Positions 53,764-62,746 of a stretch of 64,000 bases of DNA are shown here, one piece after another. Made by a program: the position numbers and the translations under genes. Every line of letters begins with the position of its first letter. Within the stretch, counting starts at the first letter, position 1. The notes under the pieces were generated by a model, which was given only the letters and a program-made list of their open reading frames with translations, was not told the origin of the DNA and did no database searches. Origin of the DNA: CAYNRE01 sp964399535 (lineage in GTDB: Bacteria; Planctomycetota; Planctomycetia; Pirellulales; CAYNRE01); assembly GCA_964399535.1 (NCBI GenBank), contig CAYNRE010000027.1:215439-279438 (forward strand), read 5' to 3'.

Positions 53764-54600
53764 TTAAGAAGTGGCGGCCACCGATCGGGTCGCCAGATGA
53801 TCGAGAATCTCGCCGGCCAGCTGCTGGTAGTCGACCGCCCCATGACTGTCGGGGGCGTACTGAAAAATCGACTGGCCAAAGCTGGGGGCCTCGGCCAGGC
53901 GGATGTTGCGGCGAATGCGGGTCGAAAAGGTCTTCGCCCCGCTCCAGGCCGTTGCCCGAGTTTGCTGCTGGGTGAAGAACTCGTCGACGTCGCGGGTTAC
54001 TTCGGCCGCCAGGCGTGTCGAGGCCTCGAACATGCAGATGATGACCCCGCCGACCTTGAGCCGGGCATTTAGTCGGCGCGCCACCAGGTCGATCGTCTGG
54101 AGCAACTTGCTCAGTCCGTGCAGGGCCAGGAAGTGTGGCTGCAGGGGAATGAACACCTCGTCCACGGCGGCCAGCGCGTTGAGCGTTAACACGCCCAGCG
54201 AGGGGGGGCAGTCGATCAGGCAGAAATCGAACTCGCCGGAATCCTGATCCAACTTGTCGCGCAGGATCAGTTCCCGGCCAACGACCCCGGCCAATTCGAC
54301 CTCGGCCGCCGCCAGGTCGATATGGCTCCCCACGAGCCAAAGGTTTTCGTCGATCTGGGTTCGGGCCGCGGCCAGGGGCAGGTTTCCGGTCAGCACATCG
54401 TAAATCGAGCGGGTCGCCGTTGGTTGCTGCGAGCGCGGCCGCTCGGGGGTTAGCCCCAGGTGCAAGGTGGCGTGGGCCTGGGGGTCGAGGTCGATCAGGC
54501 AAACCCGTTGGCCCGTGGCGGCCAGCGCGGCGCTGGTATTGACCGAGGTGGTGGTCTTTCCCACGCCCCCTTTTTGATTGAGCACGGCGATCTTGCGCAT
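53764..54600 (-). CDS. ParA-family ATPase
   Basis: This 278-residue protein starts MRKIAVLNQKGGVGKTTTSV with a deviant Walker A (KGGVGKTT, residues 10-17), followed by VCLIDLDPQAHATLHLGL and FDFCLIDCPPSLGVLTLNAL (Walker B), FIPLQPHFLALHGLSKLLQT, and GGVIICMFEASTRLAAEVT. All motifs of the Soj/ParA type are present; an AAGGAG ribosome-binding site is 5 bp before the start. No ParB gene or parS-like palindrome is adjacent, so it may position a different cargo (as MinD-like/ParA orphans do) or work with a parB elsewhere. It is divergent from nagB. Confidence 0.93.
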   Translation of the reverse strand: MRKIAVLNQKGGVGKTTTSVNTSAALAATGQRVCLIDLDPQAHATLHLGLTPERPRSQQPTATRSIYDVLTGNLPLAAARTQIDENLWLVGSHIDLAAAEVELAGVVGRELILRDKLDQDSGEFDFCLIDCPPSLGVLTLNALAAVDEVFIPLQPHFLALHGLSKLLQTIDLVARRLNARLKVGGVIICMFEASTRLAAEVTRDVDEFFTQQQTRATAWSGAKTFSTRIRRNIRLAEAPSFGQSIFQYAPDSHGAVDYQQLAGEILDHLATRSVAATS

Positions 54601-54865
54601 TGGAACTCCTTTTCCCGGCGAGCCGCGGCCTCGCTCGGCCCCGCGGACCGGCCCCAGGCGTGGCCTGCCCCGGGGGCCCCGGGCTGCGGGAAGTATAAGG
54701 CAGTCGGCGGTTAGTTACCTAGACCGACCCGGGGGCCGATTGATCTGCCGCCACGCGCCAAGTCAGAATACGCCCAGCCCAACCCCGGCGATTCGCCACG
54801 GGACCACCCCGGGGCAGGTTGCTGAAGCGGGTAGGGCGTAGCGCCGAAAACACCAGAGCGACATC

Positions 54866-55672
54866 ATGCGGGTCATCGTGGAAGACAATGTGGACTCGGT
54901 CGGGCGCCGCGCGGCCGGGTTCGCCGCCGCGCTCGTCCGGCGCAAGCCCGATTGCGTGCTGGGGCTGGCCACGGGCGGCACCGTGCTGGGCATGTACGCC
55001 GAACTGATCCGGCTGCACCGCGACGAGGGACTCGACTTTTCCCGCGTCACCACCTTCAATCTCGACGAGTACGTGGGGTTGCCGCCGACCCACCCGCAAA
55101 GCTACCGCTACTTCATGCAGACGAACTTTTTCGACCAGATCGACGTCGACATTCGCCGCACCCACGTGCCCGACGGCCGGGCGCTGGATTTCGAAGCCTA
55201 TTGCCAACAGTTCGAGCGAGCCATTCAGGACGCGGGGGGCATCGACCTACAGGTGTTGGGAATCGGGGGGGACGGGCATATCGCCTTTAACGAGCCGGGC
55301 TCGTCGCTGGGTAGCCGTACCCGGCTCAAAACGCTGACCGAGGAAACCCGCCGAGACAATGCCCGGTTCTTTCGCAATCTGGAAGAGGTCCCTCGCCTGG
55401 CGGTGACGATGGGCGTGGGGACCATCCTGGAATCGCGACAGTGCTTGCTTCTGGCCTGCGGGCCGGCCAAGGCCCGCGCGATTCGCGACACTGTCGAAGG
55501 CCCCGTCACGGCCCAGGTAACGGCCTCGGCCCTGCAGTTGCATCGCGACGTGATCGCGATTCTGGACCCCGAAGCTGCCCGACTGCTCGAGCGGCGCGAC
55601 TACTACCGCGAAGTGGAGCGGGCCCAGTCGCTGCTGCAAGCGGGCCAGGGTTCCGCGGCGGGGCGCCGTTGA
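54866..55672 (+). CDS. nagB: Glucosamine-6-phosphate deaminase
   Basis: This 268-residue protein belongs to the NagB/RpiA sugar-isomerase fold: VLGLATGGTVLGMYAELIRL (phosphate-binding loop), VTTFNLDEYVGLPPTHPQSY with catalytic Asp/Glu, and LGIGGDGHIAFNEPGSSLGS with the catalytic His. AVTMGVGTILESRQCLLLAC and GPVTAQVTASALQLH complete the active site. It converts glucosamine-6-phosphate to fructose-6-phosphate and ammonia, feeding amino sugars into glycolysis. A sialidase-like gene elsewhere in the window would be consistent with amino-sugar use, but no nagA, nagK or transporter is linked. A rhomboid gene follows 52 bp later. Confidence 0.95.
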   Translation: MRVIVEDNVDSVGRRAAGFAAALVRRKPDCVLGLATGGTVLGMYAELIRLHRDEGLDFSRVTTFNLDEYVGLPPTHPQSYRYFMQTNFFDQIDVDIRRTHVPDGRALDFEAYCQQFERAIQDAGGIDLQVLGIGGDGHIAFNEPGSSLGSRTRLKTLTEETRRDNARFFRNLEEVPRLAVTMGVGTILESRQCLLLACGPAKARAIRDTVEGPVTAQVTASALQLHRDVIAILDPEAARLLERRDYYREVERAQSLLQAGQGSAAGRR

Positions 55673-55724
55673 TGGCCGCTGGGCTCAAGCGCGACGATGC
55701 GGCGGTGAAAGGACTCGGGCGATC

Positions 55725-56471
55725 GTGATTTCCTCGCCTCGCATTTCCTTCGAGCGCACCCCGTTCACGCTGCTCTTGGCCGCCACGGTGGTGGCCTTGG
55801 AAGTGGTTTGTCAGCTGGAGCCGTCGCGCCGAGACTACTATTACAACGATGTACGGCTGGGCATCTTCTGGCCCATTTGGCTGGGAGAAATCTGGCGGCC
55901 GTTCACCACCACGCTGCTGCACGCCAATCTGCTCCACGCGGCCTTCAACACCTACTGGCTCCTGGTTTTCGGCACCGCCATCGAAGATCGCTGGGGTCCC
56001 TGGCGTACGGCCCCCCTGGTGGTGCTGTTGGCCATGGTTTCTTCGCTCGATCAGTATGTGCTGGCCGATTACTGGCAGGCCGACTACCAGCGCCAGGGTG
56101 GGCTGGTCGGCCTTTCGGGGGTGGTCTACGGGCTGTTTGGCCTGGTCTGGGCCGGGCGGCGGAAAGTGCCGGGCTGGAGCGAGGTCTGCCCGCGCGACAC
56201 CGTGCGGCTGATGATCGGCTGGCTCATCTTCTGCCAGGTGGCAACCTGGCTCGAAATTATGCCCATCGCCAATGCGGCCCATTTCGGCGGCCTGGTGCAA
56301 GGTGGGCTGATCGGCCTGGCCGCGTTCGCGCCGCGCCACCGGCGATGGTGGCTGGCGCTGGCCGTGCTGGTGGCCGTGGCCGTCCTGGCCACCTTGATTG
56401 CCGCGCCCGGCCACGCCGGTTACGAGGCCTCGCGCGTTTATCGCGCCAGCCGGGCGGCGGGCGAGCCGTAG
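55725..56471 (+). CDS. Rhomboid-family intramembrane serine protease
   Basis: This 248-residue protein begins at GTG 55725. Six hydrophobic helices are visible. Rhomboid features: ITTTLLHANLLHAAFNTYWL-like segment (HANLLHAAFNTYWLLVFG with Asn75), GLSGVVYGLFGL with the nucleophile Ser131, and the catalytic His186 in NAAHFGGLVQGGLIGL. The W(R)P loop appears as EIWRPFTTT. The catalytic dyad is intact, so it should be active. Substrates are unknown. It follows nagB with 52 bp between and probably shares its transcript by position only. Confidence 0.9.
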   Translation: MISSPRISFERTPFTLLLAATVVALEVVCQLEPSRRDYYYNDVRLGIFWPIWLGEIWRPFTTTLLHANLLHAAFNTYWLLVFGTAIEDRWGPWRTAPLVVLLAMVSSLDQYVLADYWQADYQRQGGLVGLSGVVYGLFGLVWAGRRKVPGWSEVCPRDTVRLMIGWLIFCQVATWLEIMPIANAAHFGGLVQGGLIGLAAFAPRHRRWWLALAVLVAVAVLATLIAAPGHAGYEASRVYRASRAAGEP

Positions 56472-56496
56472 CTCGCGCCGCGGTCATCGGGCGGCG

Positions 56497-57906
56497 TTAA
56501 CGAAGCACCGTGGTCGGGCGTCGCGGGGGGGCGTCGAACAGCACGGGCTCGCGGAGCGGCCGCGCGGGCTCCACCGGAGGCAACTGCCGCAGTCGGGGCA
56601 AGGTCGTCACTGGCCGGCGAACGCGATCGTATTGCGGCGCCGTGGCCGTGTGCACCGCTGCCTCGGGCGCGGCCCGGCTCCACTCCACGATGACCTGGCG
56701 GTGAGGGGTCTGCCTGGTCGAGGGTAGCTGGACCGGCGCGGCACTCGGTGCTGAAAAACCTGGGGCTGCGGAACCCGGGAGCGGGGGCGCTGCCGGGGCC
56801 GCGGACGAAACGGGCCTTGCCGCCCCGGGCGATGCCGCTGGCAGCGAGGCAATCGCGCCGGGTGCCGGGCCCGACGTGATCGGAATCAACTGGGCTTGGC
56901 CGGTTGCCGAGGGCAATTCGGCGGTGGGCGGCGTGGTCAGCGGCGGATTCTCAAACGGCGCCGCGTGCTGGGCCCCCGCCGGCACGCCCACCCGCGCGTC
57001 GGCGGGTGGCTGGTCTTGCCGGCTCGAGCGCCAAGGTGGCCGCAAACGGCCCAATTGCTCGGCCAGAAAGCCTTGACGTTGCCCGCGATAAATCAGGTTC
57101 GGTTCCGGCCGCGGCCGGCGATCGAGCCCGGCCAACTGGGTCGGCGCGGGCGTGGGGCTGCTGGCAGGCGGCAATGGAGGGCTTCCCTGCCGCACCCAAC
57201 CCAACCAGGAATCTTGCAGGGCCGCCAGGCTCGGGTACCCATAGTACGTGCGGGTTACCGGCACCCAATGGCCCGATTTCAGCCCCTCGCTAATGAAGGC
57301 GATGTACTTCTCGCGGCCCCCCTGTTCGATCAGGTACCGGGCCAGCGAAAACCCTTGGGCATACAGCGGCAGGATGTCGGGCGGGTAATCCTTCATGGCA
57401 AACATCTGGCTGAAGGGAATGCCCCGGCCGGTCTGCAGAAAGTCGATCAGCATGCGCTCTTGCTTGGCCCGCTCGCTTTCATGTTCGACCGTGGTGCAGG
57501 CTCCCTCGTCGGCCCAGCGGGGCAGCGGTTGACGAAAGTGGCTGGCGAAAATCGTATGGGTTACCTCGTGCGGCAGCACCGAATCCAGGATGCGCTCGCG
57601 CGAGCCCTGGATTTCCATGTCCCAGTCGAAGACCTCGCCTTGATGAAAGACGAAGCTGGTGGCGCCGCCCGCTCCGAGGTGCTCGCCCTCGGAGACGCGA
57701 ATCGGACAGGGCCGGGCCCAGTTGGGCAGCGTCTGGCCGAGCCAAAGCAGCGCCAGGCTCTGGCGCAGCGATTCGGCTGTGTCACCCACTTCGGCGGCCA
57801 GGGCCTGGGTGGGGGCCTTGACCACGAAGTTGGCCGTGCGGTGGCTGGCCCCTAGCAGGGCCAACGCCGAGGAAACCACCACGATCCGCAGTGCTCGAGC
57901 GTCCAT
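56497..57906 (-). CDS. Peptidase-MA-like HExxH protein with proline-rich tail
   Basis: This 469-residue protein has an N-terminal hydrophobic segment (LRIVVVSSALALLGASH), a signal or anchor. HEVTH (113-117) with a downstream Glu134 in RWADEGACTTVEHESE gives the gluzincin pattern HExxH...E, with a third-ligand spacing of about 17 residues. FRQPLPRWADEGAC and LPLYAQGFSLARYLIEQGG are typical of the planctomycete peptidase-MA-like group. From residue 235 to the end it is Pro/Ala/Arg-rich and disordered. It probably is a secreted or anchored metallopeptidase. It converges with the rhomboid gene (25 bp between stops). Confidence 0.82.
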   Translation of the reverse strand: MDARALRIVVVSSALALLGASHRTANFVVKAPTQALAAEVGDTAESLRQSLALLWLGQTLPNWARPCPIRVSEGEHLGAGGATSFVFHQGEVFDWDMEIQGSRERILDSVLPHEVTHTIFASHFRQPLPRWADEGACTTVEHESERAKQERMLIDFLQTGRGIPFSQMFAMKDYPPDILPLYAQGFSLARYLIEQGGREKYIAFISEGLKSGHWVPVTRTYYGYPSLAALQDSWLGWVRQGSPPLPPASSPTPAPTQLAGLDRRPRPEPNLIYRGQRQGFLAEQLGRLRPPWRSSRQDQPPADARVGVPAGAQHAAPFENPPLTTPPTAELPSATGQAQLIPITSGPAPGAIASLPAASPGAARPVSSAAPAAPPLPGSAAPGFSAPSAAPVQLPSTRQTPHRQVIVEWSRAAPEAAVHTATAPQYDRVRRPVTTLPRLRQLPPVEPARPLREPVLFDAPPRRPTTVLR

Positions 57907-58281
57907 GCTCTAAACCCATTCCTTGCTGTCGAAGAGCTCGGCCAAGCGGCCGCCCACCTCCTTGTGGACACGGCACCGATCTTGGCCCTCGCGGCGTACG
58001 CAATCGCCGCGCCAGTCGCTCGGTTTCTTGGGCTGCTTGACCTCTCAGAAGAGCGCAACTCTCGCAGGCAAACGCTCGAACGATTTGCCGGACGAGCGCA
58101 CCGCGCAGGGCGCCGCCCCGCGAGGTTTTTGTAAAGTTTGCCAAGCGTATCGACCGAGGGCGGAAACACCTAGACCGGTTTGACCCGCCGGCGCATGCAG
58201 CGCTGGCGCCAGCAAGGCCGACGTCGGCAAGCGAGCTCAGAGGGCGCAAGCCCTGGCGGCACAAGAACCGGGTTCGCTCGA
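57907..58281. other. 375-bp intergenic region between two minus-strand genes
   Basis: This lies upstream of the HExxH gene and downstream of the NUDIX gene. The stretch near 58120-58145 is slightly AT-richer (TTTTTGTAAAG) but no promoter, hairpin or gene can be called. A long open frame crossing it (57782-58987) has no coding character and antisense overlaps are rejected. Confidence 0.4.
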
Positions 58282-58668
58282 TCAGCCGTTTGCTAGCAGC
58301 GCCAGCACCGGCTCGTTCGCCGGCGGAAAGCGGTACTGTGGCAACTCGCCCAGGTTCACCCAGCGAAACGGTGCCCGGGCAGCGTACACTTCGTCGTCGG
58401 CCAACTCGCAGACCAGAAAGGTGAGTCGTAGGGTTCCGTGGTCGTACTCGTGGTCGACCACCGCCAATCGGCGCCCGGCATGGACCCGCAGGCCCGTTTC
58501 CTCCCAGCACTCCCGCTCGGCCGCGGCCTGCCACGATTCGTCGGGCAATAGTTTGCCGCCGGGGAATTCCCAATAGCCCCCCAGCACGGAGTGCTCGGGC
58601 CGCTGGCCAATGAGCACCTCGCCCCGGCGGACGACGACGGCGATCGCGATCGACTGTAGTTCGCTCAA
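58282..58668 (-). CDS. NUDIX hydrolase, MutT-like
   Basis: This 128-residue protein has a complete NUDIX box, GKLLPDESWQAAAERECWEE followed by TGL (Gx5Ex7REUxEExGU), around residues 39-61. EVLIGQRPEHSVLGGYWEFP before it and the closing WVNLGELPQYRFPPAN match MutT-type 8-oxo-dGTP diphosphatases. It would remove oxidised nucleotides or a related diphosphate. The exact substrate is not proven, as this subgroup includes CTP pyrophosphohydrolases. It lies 35 bp after fabI in the same direction. Confidence 0.93.
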   Translation of the reverse strand: MSELQSIAIAVVVRRGEVLIGQRPEHSVLGGYWEFPGGKLLPDESWQAAAERECWEETGLRVHAGRRLAVVDHEYDHGTLRLTFLVCELADDEVYAARAPFRWVNLGELPQYRFPPANEPVLALLANG

Positions 58669-58703
58669 GCGGGGGGCCTCGACCGCGGTGTGGCGCGCGG
58701 GGC

Positions 58704-59531
58704 TTAGCTGCCGTTGGGTCGGTAGCCTTCGACCAGCCGCCCCGGCGAACCCATGATGTTGTAGCCGGCGTCGACGTGCAGGATTTCGCCCGTGATGCCC
58801 TCGGACATGGGCGAAAGCAAAAACCCGCCCGAGCGCCCCACTTCCTCGTGGGTAATGTTTCGGCCGAGCGGCGCCATTTTCTCGTACAGCGTGAGCATGT
58901 CGTCGACCCCGGCCCCGCGCCCGGCCAAGGTGCGCAGCGGCCCCGCGCTGACGGCGTTGACGCGAATGTTTTTCGGCCCGAGCTCATAGGCCAGGTACTT
59001 GACGATCGAGTCGAGGGCCGCCTTGCAAACGCCCATCAGGTTGTAACCCGGTACGCAGCGTTCTCCGCCGAAATAGGTCATGGTCAACACGCTCGAGCCC
59101 GGGGCCAAAATATCGACCGCGGCGCCCGTAACCGCCAGGAAACTGTAGGCGCTGATCTCCATGGCCAACTTGAAGCCTGCCCGGCTGGCCCGATAGGTGT
59201 CGCACTTCAAATCTTCCAGCGGCGCGAACGCGATCGAATGCAGCAGGAAGTCGATCGTGCCAAAAGTTTCCTTGGCCTTGGCCATCACGGCCGCGATGTC
59301 TTCATCGCGGTTCACGTCGAGCGGCATCAGGAACTTGGCCCCCGGCTGCGGGTCGGTAAGCAGCGCCACCCGGCGGCGATTGCGCTGCCGTTCGTCGTCG
59401 GGCCGGTCGGGCAGGTGGGTAAAGCCGCACTGGCCACCTTCGTTCAGTATGAATTGGGCGATCGCCCAGGCGATCGAGTGCTCGTTCGCTACGCCCAGGA
59501 TCAACCCTCGCTTGCCTTCAAACAAACCCAT
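58704..59531 (-). CDS. fabI: Enoyl-[acyl-carrier-protein] reductase (NADH)
   Basis: The start ATG 59531, with GAGGGAGAG 8 bp upstream, is preferred over a far upstream in-frame ATG. The 275-residue product reads MGLFEGKRGLILGVANEHSI with the FabI-specific G-V-A-N-x-x-S-I nucleotide-binding loop, DVNRDEDIAAVMAKAKETFG, DFLLHSIAFAP, the catalytic pair in GYNLMGVCKAALDSIVKYLA (Tyr and Lys, Y-x6-K) and VNAVSAGPLRTLAGRGAGVD. Length and motifs are normal. It reduces trans-2-enoyl-ACP in the last step of fatty-acid elongation. No other fab genes are linked. Confidence 0.96.
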   Translation of the reverse strand: MGLFEGKRGLILGVANEHSIAWAIAQFILNEGGQCGFTHLPDRPDDERQRNRRRVALLTDPQPGAKFLMPLDVNRDEDIAAVMAKAKETFGTIDFLLHSIAFAPLEDLKCDTYRASRAGFKLAMEISAYSFLAVTGAAVDILAPGSSVLTMTYFGGERCVPGYNLMGVCKAALDSIVKYLAYELGPKNIRVNAVSAGPLRTLAGRGAGVDDMLTLYEKMAPLGRNITHEEVGRSGGFLLSPMSEGITGEILHVDAGYNIMGSPGRLVEGYRPNGS

Positions 59532-59932
59532 TTCCGGCTCTCCCTCACGCCAATCAATAAGGAACTCGCACCAGGGGGGGCCGCCGATCGGCTCGCGGGG
59601 CCGACCAACGCTCCCCCGGCGGCGCCGCAACATAGCCTGTGGCCGCCCGCCCCTCAACGCTCATGCACCCTCGCCGAGCCCTGCGCGGCTCGAACGGAAT
59701 TCGCACCCGGTCGATTCCTCTCCAGCGCCGGCCGGCGGGCATTGTTACTTCGGTTCCATTCGTCTCGGTTACTCGACGACGCCGCGACCGGTCCAGAATT
59801 CGCCCCCCCAAGGACTCACGTTGGGCGCGACCCTTGCCCTTTCAGCCCAACTTGGTTGCAGTGATCGCAATGACGACATAGAAAACAGTGTGTAGTCAGG
59901 GTGATTTATCTAGCTGTGTCGGAATTGCGTCA
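59532..59932. other. 401-bp divergent intergenic region
   Basis: This holds the leader of fabI on the minus strand and the promoter candidate of the sigma-54 activator gene on the plus strand (listed separately). No other feature is supported. Confidence 0.45.
59856..59884 (+). promoter_or_regulatory. Candidate sigma-70-like promoter of the sigma-54 activator gene
   Basis: TTGCAG at 59856-59861 and TAGAAA at 59879-59884 are separated by an ideal 17-bp spacer. Each matches the consensus at four positions. It lies 48 bp before the preferred start codon at 59933. Confidence 0.4.
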
Positions 59933-61897
59933 ATGGACATTCGTATTGCGGCCATGATTCCTCCCGCGCTGTGGAACCAGCCGCTTTGGGCCCGGCTGTT
60001 GGCCGAACTGTTGGAAGTTGGGTCGCTGGTACCCGGTCGGCCCGACGACAGCCTGGCTGCCCTGGCGGTGGGGCTGCTCGCAGAGCGGTTGGGGGCACCG
60101 ATCGGGCTGCTGGCGCGGAGGGCCGACGGCGCGATTGTGGTAGCGGCGGCCGGAGCGGCGAGCGCTTGGCCCCTGGAGCTGGCCAGCGAGGCGCTTGACC
60201 AAGCCGGCGTGGTTCGCAGCCAATGCTGGCTTGCCGCGCCGGTTTCTTGCCCGCAGTTTCCGGCCGCGGTGCTTTGCGTCGAAGGGCCCTCGGAAGTTCG
60301 CGCTCGCGGTTGGGAAGAGGCCTGGCCGGTTGTAGCCCGGGTCCTGGCGGAAGCCCTCTGCCGTGGCAACCAGGCGGCCGAAAACCGCCGCCGGGCTACG
60401 CAACTCGCCGAAGTCTTGGAGTTGGCCCGCGTGTGGTCCGCGCGCCGCGAAATGCGGGCCCTCTTGCACGACATTGCCGCCGAGGCGGCCCGGCTGCTGA
60501 CCGCCGATCGGGCAACCATCTTCTTCTGGGACCGCGCCACCCGCACCCTGGTCGGCCGACCGGCGCTGGGCGTTGCCGGTGAAGAGCTGCGGATCCCCGA
60601 CGACACGGGCGTGGTGGGGCGAGTGGTGCGCACCGGCAAACCCGAGCGAGTCGAGTTGGGGCACGCCGCCGACCAGGTCGATCCGCAGGTCGATCGCGAG
60701 CAGGGCTACCAGACTCGCACCTTGCTCTGCGTTCCGCTGCTGGGTGCCGACGGCCGGCCGCAGGGCGCGTTCCAGGTGCTTAACAAGCATCAGGGGAACT
60801 TTCACTCCGACGACGAAGTGCTACTGACCGAGTTGGCCCGGCACGCCGCGGTGGCCCTGGAAAACACTGGCGAGCGCGAGCAATTGCTGCGGCAGCGGAC
60901 CCAACTGGTCGACCAGGCCGCCGAGCGGGTGCAATTGGTGGGAAGTAGCCCGGCGATTGAAGCCCTGCGATCGACCATTGGCCGCGTCGCGCAAACCGAC
61001 CTGGCGGTGTTGGTGCTGGGCGAAAACGGCACCGGCAAGGAGGTGGTGAGCCGGGCCATTCACTACCAAAGCCCGCGCCGTGAGCACCCGCTGGTGGCCG
61101 TGAACTGCGCCGCGATCAGCGAGACGCTGCTGGAGAGCGAGCTGTTTGGCCATGAGAAGGGGGCCTTCACCGATGCCCACGAGGCCCGGGCCGGCAAGTT
61201 CGAGGCCGCGGCCGGCGGTACGCTGTTCCTCGACGAAATCGGCGACCTGAGCGCCGCCGGCCAGGCGAAACTGCTCCGCGCGCTGGAGGAAAAAATGGTG
61301 GTCCGGGTCGGAGGGTCGCGGCCCATTCACTGCGACGTACGAGTGATTGCCGCCACCAATCAACCGCTGGCCGAACTGGTGCGGCAACGCAAGTTTCGGC
61401 AGGACCTGTTCTATCGTCTTTCGGTTGTGACACTCGACCTGCCCCCGCTGCGCGAGCGCCCCGAAGACGTGGCCGAGTTGGCCCGATTCTTTCTCGAGGA
61501 GTTCAGCCGGCGTGCCCGCCGTTCCACGCTCACCTTGACCGCCGCCGCCCGGTCCCGCCTGGCAGCGCACTCCTGGCCGGGCAATGTTCGCGAGCTGCGC
61601 AACCTGATCGAACGGCTGGCCTACTTGCTGCCGGGCGACGTGATCGACGCGGGCGACCTGGTCTTTGCCACCGCGAGCAGCGTTTCTCCGTACGGCGACG
61701 GGGCTAGCGACGCGGAGGGGCTGCTGGTCGAGTTGCCGCTGGCCGAAGCCACGGACCAGTTTCAAATTCAGCACATTCGGCGCGCCATTCGCCAGGCCGG
61801 CGGCAGCATGACCACGGCTGCCCAGCGTTTGGGGCTGCACCGCTCGAACCTGTACCGCAAGATGCGGCAGTTGGGCATGCCCACCGATTCGCTCTAG
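59933..61897 (+). CDS. Sigma-54-dependent activator with GAF sensor domain(s)
   Basis: Starting at ATG 59933 (654 residues). Residues 30-145 look like a degenerate GAF-type domain; a clear GAF domain spans about 170-312 (RATIFFWDRATRTLVGRPAL, LLCVPLLGADGRPQGAFQVL). The AAA+ module has Walker A GENGTGKE (363-370), NCAAISETLLESELFGHEKG, the sigma-54 contact loop GAFTDA (410-415; consensus GAFTGA), Walker B GGTLFLDEIGDLS and SWPGNVRELRNLIERL. The C-terminus is a Fis-type helix-turn-helix (MTTAAQRLGLHRSNLYRKMR). The pattern lacks a receiver, so it probably responds to a small molecule. Target promoters are unknown; no -24/-12 element was identified next to it. Confidence 0.93.
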   Translation: MDIRIAAMIPPALWNQPLWARLLAELLEVGSLVPGRPDDSLAALAVGLLAERLGAPIGLLARRADGAIVVAAAGAASAWPLELASEALDQAGVVRSQCWLAAPVSCPQFPAAVLCVEGPSEVRARGWEEAWPVVARVLAEALCRGNQAAENRRRATQLAEVLELARVWSARREMRALLHDIAAEAARLLTADRATIFFWDRATRTLVGRPALGVAGEELRIPDDTGVVGRVVRTGKPERVELGHAADQVDPQVDREQGYQTRTLLCVPLLGADGRPQGAFQVLNKHQGNFHSDDEVLLTELARHAAVALENTGEREQLLRQRTQLVDQAAERVQLVGSSPAIEALRSTIGRVAQTDLAVLVLGENGTGKEVVSRAIHYQSPRREHPLVAVNCAAISETLLESELFGHEKGAFTDAHEARAGKFEAAAGGTLFLDEIGDLSAAGQAKLLRALEEKMVVRVGGSRPIHCDVRVIAATNQPLAELVRQRKFRQDLFYRLSVVTLDLPPLRERPEDVAELARFFLEEFSRRARRSTLTLTAAARSRLAAHSWPGNVRELRNLIERLAYLLPGDVIDAGDLVFATASSVSPYGDGASDAEGLLVELPLAEATDQFQIQHIRRAIRQAGGSMTTAAQRLGLHRSNLYRKMRQLGMPTDSL

Positions 61898-62217
61898 CGG
61901 ACCGGATCACCGCCCACCAACCCGCTGGATTCTGGTCCGCTGCGCGTGGCGTAAGCTATGTGCTGGCCATGGGGTTCGAGCTTTCAGCCAATCGAGATCG
62001 TTTGGAACAGCCGGGCCGCCGGGCGGAGGGCCCCGCCTCTTGCCCCCTGGCCGGTTTTCGTTACCATGGCGGCTGGTTTGGGGTGCTGGGCCGGCAGTTT
62101 GCGCGAGCGCTTCTGGGGCAACCCGGCAGGCTCGATCAGACGGCGGCCTGCCGGCGACGCAGCTTCCGACGGGAGCCGGTCGGTACGAGCCAATCGGACC
62201 CACCCGAAACCTCGATC
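61898..62217. other. 320-bp intergenic region before tRNA-Lys
   Basis: No gene, promoter or hairpin can be called. A short open frame on the minus strand (98 codons) lacks a ribosome-binding site and family features. Confidence 0.4.
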
Positions 62218-62291
62218 GCCTCCTTAGCTCAATCGGTTAGAGCATCTGACTCTTAATCAGAGGGTTCTGGGTTCGAGTCCCAGGGGGGGCA
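62218..62291 (+). tRNA. tRNA-Lys (anticodon CTT)
   Basis: This 74-nt cloverleaf has a 7-bp acceptor stem (62218-62224 with 62284-62290, two G-U pairs), D arm GCTC/GAGC, anticodon stem TCTGA/TCAGA with loop CTCTTAA (anticodon CTT at 62252-62254), a 5-nt variable loop, and T arm CTGGG/CCCAG with loop TTCGAGT. The discriminator base is A. The CCA end is not encoded. Confidence 0.97.
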
Positions 62292-62324
62292 CTAAGACGA
62301 AGGGCACCGCCTGGCACGGTGCGG

Positions 62325-62352
62325 AAAACCCCTGAAAACCAGGGGTTTTTTT
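62325..62352 (+). terminator. Rho-independent terminator after tRNA-Lys
   Basis: The arms AAAACCCCTG (62325-62334) and CAGGGGTTTT (62340-62349) are perfectly complementary around a 5-nt loop, and a run of seven T residues starts at 62346. It lies 34 bp past the tRNA end and clearly ends its transcript. Confidence 0.93.
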
Positions 62353-62746
62353 ATGCGATCTCCTATCGGGTGTCGAGGGGCAGTCGGACGCGGCCGTTCG
62401 TTTCCGTCCCGTCTCAGGCCCAGGGGGCCAGCCCTGCTCGAGGTTGGGCCAACGATTTGCCGGCTCGGCTGGCCCAATCGTCTCTCACGGCGACCAAGCC
62501 GGGTACGCGGCGGAATCGCATCCCAGCCCGCCCTCAGGAAGGCGCAGACGGCGCTCAGCGGGACCGATCGCCGAGCCGGTGTCGGCGCCACGAGGCTTCG
62601 GATTCCGCGCCGAATTCCCTGGACGCTCACCCCTCCGCAGGCCTAGCCTGATGGAGGTTGCCTTAGGGCCATCGCCCCTTGTCCATTCCGGCTGTCGCCA
62701 GGTCTTGGATTTCGCGGTTTCGAAAGTCCAACCAGGAGGGCCTCTC
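62353..62746. other. 394-bp intergenic region upstream of the PEP-CTERM gene
   Basis: The AGGAGGG ribosome-binding site of the next gene lies at 62734-62740. Otherwise nothing can be supported; open frames in this stretch have no coding character. Confidence 0.45.

Noticed and set aside
57782..58987. 401-codon open frame on the minus strand across the NUDIX gene
   Set aside because: It overlaps the HExxH gene, an intergenic stretch, the NUDIX gene and fabI in a different frame. A short piece resembling FabI at its start is only chance continuation of the overlapping reading.
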